Source: Hohaiivirga sp031546825 (GTDB lineage Bacteria > Pseudomonadota > Alphaproteobacteria > Rhizobiales > Beijerinckiaceae). From it: a stretch of 64,000 bases of DNA. A program made the translations under genes and the position numbers. The notes under the pieces are model-generated. The model did not search any database and was not told the DNA's origin. It worked only from the letters and a program-made list of their open reading frames with translations. Below, in pieces: positions 60,729 to 64,000 of the stretch (its first letter is position 1; every line of letters begins with the position of its first letter). The DNA lies in assembly GCA_031546825.1 (NCBI GenBank), contig JAVBJU010000030.1, positions 24,868 to 88,867 of the forward strand. Reading direction: 5' to 3'.

Positions 60729-61448
60729 ATGCTCTACTCTGCCCCGCTCCTCGAAGGCCGCCTGATCCAGCGCTATAAGCGTTTCCTCGCCGATGTGGCG
60801 CTCAGTGACGGCACCATTGTCACCGCCCATTGCGCCAATTCGGGCTCTATGCTCGGCCTCGCCACACCGGGCAATCGGGTCTATCTCTCGCAATCCACCA
60901 ACCCCAACCGCAAGCTCGGCTATTCGTGGGAGCTGGTGGAAGCCGCGCCCGATGGAGCGCGTCCACAACTCATCGGCATCAATGCTTCCTTGCCCAATCG
61001 ACTGGTTGGCGAAGCGCTTGCGGCACAAAGGCTTGAGCCTTTTGTGGCCTATACCGGCATCAAGCCCGAAGTGAAATACGGCGAGGCGAGCCGGGTTGAT
61101 TTTCTATTGACGGCGGAGGGGCAAAAGCCCTGCTATCTTGAGGTTAAGAACTGCCACATGATGCGGGAAAGCGGGCGGGCCGAATTCCCCGACAGCGTGA
61201 CGAAGCGCGGCACCAAACACTTGCAGGAGCTTGCCCGCATGGTCGATCAGGGCGCGCGCGCCGCCCTCGTTTATGTCATTCAGATGCAGGCCGACAGCTT
61301 TGATATCGCCCGCGACATCGACCCGGTTTACGACGCCGCCTTCAAGGCTGCGCTCGCAGCCGGCGTGGAAAGCAATGCCTATATCTGTGAAATTGCCCCA
61401 ACCGGCATCAGCATTGGCCGCCCGGTGCCCATCGTCACGCGGCGGTGA
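60729..61448 (+). CDS. sfsA: DNA/RNA nuclease SfsA
   Basis: A DNA/RNA-binding nuclease of the SfsA family, once linked to maltose gene expression. The 239-residue product has 'LEGRLIQRYKRFLADVAL' at the start, 'GTIVTAHCANSGSMLGLATP' near 30 and the PD-(D/E)XK-like 'SRVDFLLTAEGQKPCYLEVK' near 120-139. The frame extends to 60693; the start at 60729 matches family length best. Ends in a 14-nt overlap with the convergent methyltransferase. Confidence 0.92.
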   Translation: MLYSAPLLEGRLIQRYKRFLADVALSDGTIVTAHCANSGSMLGLATPGNRVYLSQSTNPNRKLGYSWELVEAAPDGARPQLIGINASLPNRLVGEALAAQRLEPFVAYTGIKPEVKYGEASRVDFLLTAEGQKPCYLEVKNCHMMRESGRAEFPDSVTKRGTKHLQELARMVDQGARAALVYVIQMQADSFDIARDIDPVYDAAFKAALAAGVESNAYICEIAPTGISIGRPVPIVTRR

Positions 61449-62283
61449 TGGGCCGCTCATAAATGAGGTTGAGCCGGGTGCGTACAAGCAAGCGATAGCC
61501 CTTCTCGATGAGTAGCGCCGGAATGTCGAACTGCCATAGCGTGTGACTGTCTTCGATGATCAGCAGTCCGGGATAAAGGCTCTCTTCGGCATCGCGGAAA
61601 AAGGGCCCGAGAATCAGGTCTTCAGACCCCTCCGCATCAATTTTCATGGCATCAATGCGGGTTAAATTCTCGCGTGCAATCAGCGTCATGAGCGGCAGCG
61701 CCGGAACGCGGATAGCGTCCGTTTGGCTGGAGCCAATGATTTTCAGGCTCGATTCCCCGCGATTGACCGGGTCGAGAAACAAGGTCAGTTCGCCCGCCTT
61801 GTCGGCCACGGCGCAGGCAATGGCCTTGACGGTATGAAACGGATTCTGGGCGATATTGTAAATCAGCCGGTCGAAAATCTCGGGCTGCGGCTCAATCGCC
61901 AGAATGCGCGCCGCCCCACCCGAGCGGGCCGCTGCAAACAACGCATAAGCGCCCACATTGGCCCCGATATCAATGAAGCGGAAGTCTTCGGTGATCCGCT
62001 CCTGCAACAGGTTGAGTTCCACCGTGTCGAACGATTGTGGCGCAAACAGCATCCGCTTTTCGCACATATTATTGAGCGGAAACAGGCGCATTTTCACGCC
62101 CAGCATGTCCACATCGAGCGGCGCACCCTTGAGGCGCGGGATCACCAGCGCCCGCAGGAAATAAGACGCGCGCAAGCCGAGCCATGTGTCCGGCAGATGG
62201 CGCGTCCAATGAAGCGCGCGGCGGATGAGGCCGCGTGGTTCGTAAGCGCCATAAGGCTTTGCGTTTTCGGATTGCTCTGGCAT
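61435..62283 (-). CDS. FkbM family methyltransferase
   Basis: A 282-residue SAM-dependent methyltransferase. The glycine-rich motif is 'DFRFIDIGANVGAYALFAAA' near residue 94-113 and the acidic SAM contact 'ILAIEPQPEIFDRLIYNI' near 122; 'IDAMKIDAEGSEDLILG' near 208-224 is the FkbM-type metal/acidic motif. The substrate is unknown; the family methylates sugars, polyketides or glycolipids. Its ends overlap with sfsA. Confidence 0.87.
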   Translation of the reverse strand: MPEQSENAKPYGAYEPRGLIRRALHWTRHLPDTWLGLRASYFLRALVIPRLKGAPLDVDMLGVKMRLFPLNNMCEKRMLFAPQSFDTVELNLLQERITEDFRFIDIGANVGAYALFAAARSGGAARILAIEPQPEIFDRLIYNIAQNPFHTVKAIACAVADKAGELTLFLDPVNRGESSLKIIGSSQTDAIRVPALPLMTLIARENLTRIDAMKIDAEGSEDLILGPFFRDAEESLYPGLLIIEDSHTLWQFDIPALLIEKGYRLLVRTRLNLIYERPITAA

Positions 62284-62567
62284 GGAAGCGAAAAATTACC
62301 CGATTTTCCCGGCCGATACGGCCAATAAAACCTGTTATACACGGCAGCACGCCCAAGGCCATAGCGAAACAGGGCATGTCCGCCATCCTTTTTTTGAGCC
62401 CGCGCGGGCGCTATCCAATTGCACAAATCGGCGCGGCGTGCCAAACCGTGGTTAGCGCCTCATGCAGGCATCCCAGTTGGGGATCGGAGCATCACGGCCC
62501 GCCTTTTCGGGCGGCCTTACCTTCCTGCGCAAGCGCTCTCGCAGCCTTGCCGCAGCCGGATCAGACC

Positions 62568-63389
62568 ATGAATGACGAAACGACAATCGAACGCCGCCGC
62601 TCGCCGGAACCGCCGATCTACGGCCCGGAAGCCTTTGAGGGTATGCGCCGCGCCGGGCGGCTGACGGCGGAAGCGCTTGATCTCATGGCGGATCACGCCA
62701 AGCCCGGCGTCACCACCGAAGCCCTCGACAAGCTGGCCTACGCCTTCGCCCGCGACCACGGCGCTTACCCGGCGACACTGCATTATCGCGGCTTCCCGAA
62801 ATCCATCTGCACCTCGATCAACCACGTGGTGTGCCACGGCATTCCCAACGATAAGCCCTTGAGAGACGGAGATATTATCAATATTGACATCACCCTCATT
62901 CTCGATGGCTGGTATGGCGATTCCAGTCGCATGTACTATATCGGCGACGTGCCGCGCCGGGCCCAGCGCCTGTGCGAGATCACCCATGAGGCGATGATGC
63001 TTGGCATCAACGCGGTCAAGCCCGGAGCCACCACGGTGGACATCGCCCGCGCTATCCAGACCTATGCCGAAGCCGAGCGCTGCTCGGTGGTGCGCGACTT
63101 CTGCGGCCACGGCATTGGCCGGGTTTTCCATGATGCACCAACGATTTTGCACTATGTCGAGCCCTCCTACAGCGTGACGCTTCAGCCCGGCATGATCTTC
63201 ACGGTCGAGCCCATGCTCAACCTCGGGCGGCCCCATGTGAAGACCCTCTCCGATGGCTGGACCGCCGTCACCCGCGACCGCTCGCTGTCGGCGCAGTTCG
63301 AACACTCGGTCGGCGTCACCGAGACCGGCGTCGAAATTTTCACCATGTCGCCACGCGGCTATACCCAGCCACCTTACGCCACGGCGTGA
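62568..63389 (+). CDS. map: Methionine aminopeptidase (type I)
   Basis: Removes N-terminal methionine from new proteins. The 273-residue sequence has all five metal ligands in order: aspartates in 'IINIDITLI' and 'YGDSSRMY' (about 105-120), histidine in 'CGHGIGRVFH' near 180 and glutamates in 'TVEPMLNLG' and 'FEHSVGV' (about 213 and 245). The ATG at 62568 is used; longer frames upstream are not conserved. The upstream 284-bp gap holds GC-rich short palindromes only. A terminator follows. Confidence 0.95.
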   Translation: MNDETTIERRRSPEPPIYGPEAFEGMRRAGRLTAEALDLMADHAKPGVTTEALDKLAYAFARDHGAYPATLHYRGFPKSICTSINHVVCHGIPNDKPLRDGDIINIDITLILDGWYGDSSRMYYIGDVPRRAQRLCEITHEAMMLGINAVKPGATTVDIARAIQTYAEAERCSVVRDFCGHGIGRVFHDAPTILHYVEPSYSVTLQPGMIFTVEPMLNLGRPHVKTLSDGWTAVTRDRSLSAQFEHSVGVTETGVEIFTMSPRGYTQPPYATA

Positions 63390-63438
63390 AAGTAAAGCCA
63401 CGGGTTTAAATGGTGCATATGGCATCATTCACTTGAGC

Positions 63439-63462
63439 GGCGGCCCTCGGGTCGCCGTTTTT
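63439..63462 (+). terminator. Rho-independent terminator after map
   Basis: A GC-rich stem GGCGGCCC / GGGTCGCC (one G-U pair) with a small TC-loop is followed by GTTTTTC. Confidence 0.8.
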
Positions 63463-63572
63463 CGTGGCGCGCATCCATATTGCCCTACGCGACCACTTTA
63501 CCCAACTCCCGTTTTCCCGTTCCAATTACGGTGACAGTTTACTTATCTCCCGTTTTGTGTCATCATCGCAGA

Positions 63573-64000
63573 ATGGCACGTATCGCTCGTCTTGTGGTCC
63601 CCGGACTCCCCCATCATATCACGCAACGCGGCAATCGGGGTGAGCCGGTGTTTTTTGAGGCGGCGGATTATCGCGCTTATCTTGATCTCCTGAAAATCCA
63701 TGCGCCGAAATCGGGCACGCGGCTGATTGCGTGGTGCCTGATGCCGAACCACGTGCATCTCTTGGCAATCCCCGAAGCCGCCGATGGGTTGCGGGCCATG
63801 CTGGGCGAAACCCATCGCCGCTACACCGCCCACATCAATGCGCGCAACAAATGGACCGGCCATTTATGGCAGGGGCGTTTCGGCTCGGTGGTGATGGATG
63901 AGGCGCATCTAGCCCACGCGGTGCGCTATGTCTGCCTTAACCCGGTGCGTGCCGGTTTGGTGGCGCGGCCGGACGACTGGCAGTGGTCGAGCGTGGGTGC
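63573..64000 (+). CDS. REP-associated tyrosine transposase (RAYT/IS200-like Y1), 5' part
   Basis: A transposase of the Y1 (HUH) superfamily cut off by the right edge; 142 codons are visible. It begins 'MARIARLVVPGLPHHITQRG' and contains the histidine motif 'CLMPNHVHLLAIPE' near residue 55-68 (HVH), a tyrosine-bearing helix 'ETHRRYTAHIN' near 80, and the family's 'GHLWQGRFGSVVMDEAHL' and 'AVRYVCLNPVRAGLV' near 95-129. It is the stand-alone, single-copy type that in other bacteria mobilises REP hairpins. Whether it acts on the dispersed hairpin repeat of this window is unproven. The upstream GGTGACAGTTTACTTATCTCC is a candidate element end. Confidence 0.85.
   Translation, partial: MARIARLVVPGLPHHITQRGNRGEPVFFEAADYRAYLDLLKIHAPKSGTRLIAWCLMPNHVHLLAIPEAADGLRAMLGETHRRYTAHINARNKWTGHLWQGRFGSVVMDEAHLAHAVRYVCLNPVRAGLVARPDDWQWSSVG

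Noticed and set aside
62235..62567. N-terminal extension of methionine aminopeptidase
   Set aside because: The upstream residues show no resemblance to any family, and the conserved protein begins at 62568.

Overview
The window reads as a chromosome segment of an alphaproteobacterium of the Hyphomicrobiales (Rhizobiales). The gene orders rpsF-rpsR-DUF2232-rplI-dnaB-alr-radA-cvpA-purF, acpS/lepB-rnc-era, glyA-nrdR-ribD-ribE and folE-hisI are typical of that group. An Omp25/Omp31-type porin, a DUF3126 protein, a transglutaminase-like cysteine peptidase, CtrA-type boxes and rhizobial-style intergenic hairpin repeats agree. No rRNA, CRISPR array or replication origin is visible. Nearly everything is core housekeeping of fairly high GC; the exceptions are listed below.

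Layout: 1-3.7 kb, a LysR regulator (cut at the left edge), an AbgT-type transporter and peptidase T. 3.9-8.0 kb, era, rnc, lepB and acpS on the minus strand, with an opposite-strand lipoprotein gene wedged between lepB and acpS. 8.0-18.7 kb, a plus-strand run of ribosomal proteins, replicative helicase, alanine racemase, RadA, CvpA, PurF and two short-chain dehydrogenases. 18.7-22.1 kb, a small, less GC-rich island. 22.1-30.1 kb, tRNA-Thr, an AfuABC/Fbp-type ABC transporter and a divergent hexuronate module (uxuA, uxuB, Gfo/Idh/MocA oxidoreductase). 30.2-34 kb, a DUF3806-like protein, a TrmH-type methyltransferase, an MBL hydrolase, nadK and a CitE-like lyase. 34-43.5 kb, riboflavin genes, nrdR, glyA, thrS, tkt, TerC and yidD. 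43.6-46.8 kb, a polar amino acid ABC transporter. 46.8-55 kb, NifU-like scaffold, a frameshifted porin, folE-hisI, CBS protein, rhomboid, cysteine peptidase, gamma carbonic anhydrase, DUF3126, cysE, alpha/beta hydrolase and zinc-finger protein. 55-64 kb, FAD monooxygenase, HAD phosphatase, tRNA-Leu, lipoprotein, acyl ligase, gpt, CinA-like, sfsA, FkbM methyltransferase, map, and a REP-type transposase (RAYT family) running off the right edge.

The strongest candidate for something undescribed is the 3.4-kb island at 18,689-22,138. It is bounded by a 31-nt direct repeat (29/31 identical) that covers the 3' end of tRNA-Thr(UGT), the signature of integration at a tRNA. Its cargo is a two-gene overlapping operon: a YejK/NA37-like nucleoid-associated protein followed by a 483-residue protein with a large soluble N-terminal part and three C-terminal membrane helices. 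No integrase is present. A DNA-binding plus membrane pair on a tRNA island suggests a defence function, but that is inference.

Other notable items: a dispersed hairpin repeat in three same-orientation copies (16.9, 34.0 and 56.1 kb); two perfect TTAA-N7-TTAAC CtrA boxes before the cysteine peptidase gene; a 19-bp tandem duplication plus dyad in the divergent uxuA/transporter promoter; and a single-base frameshift in the porin gene.
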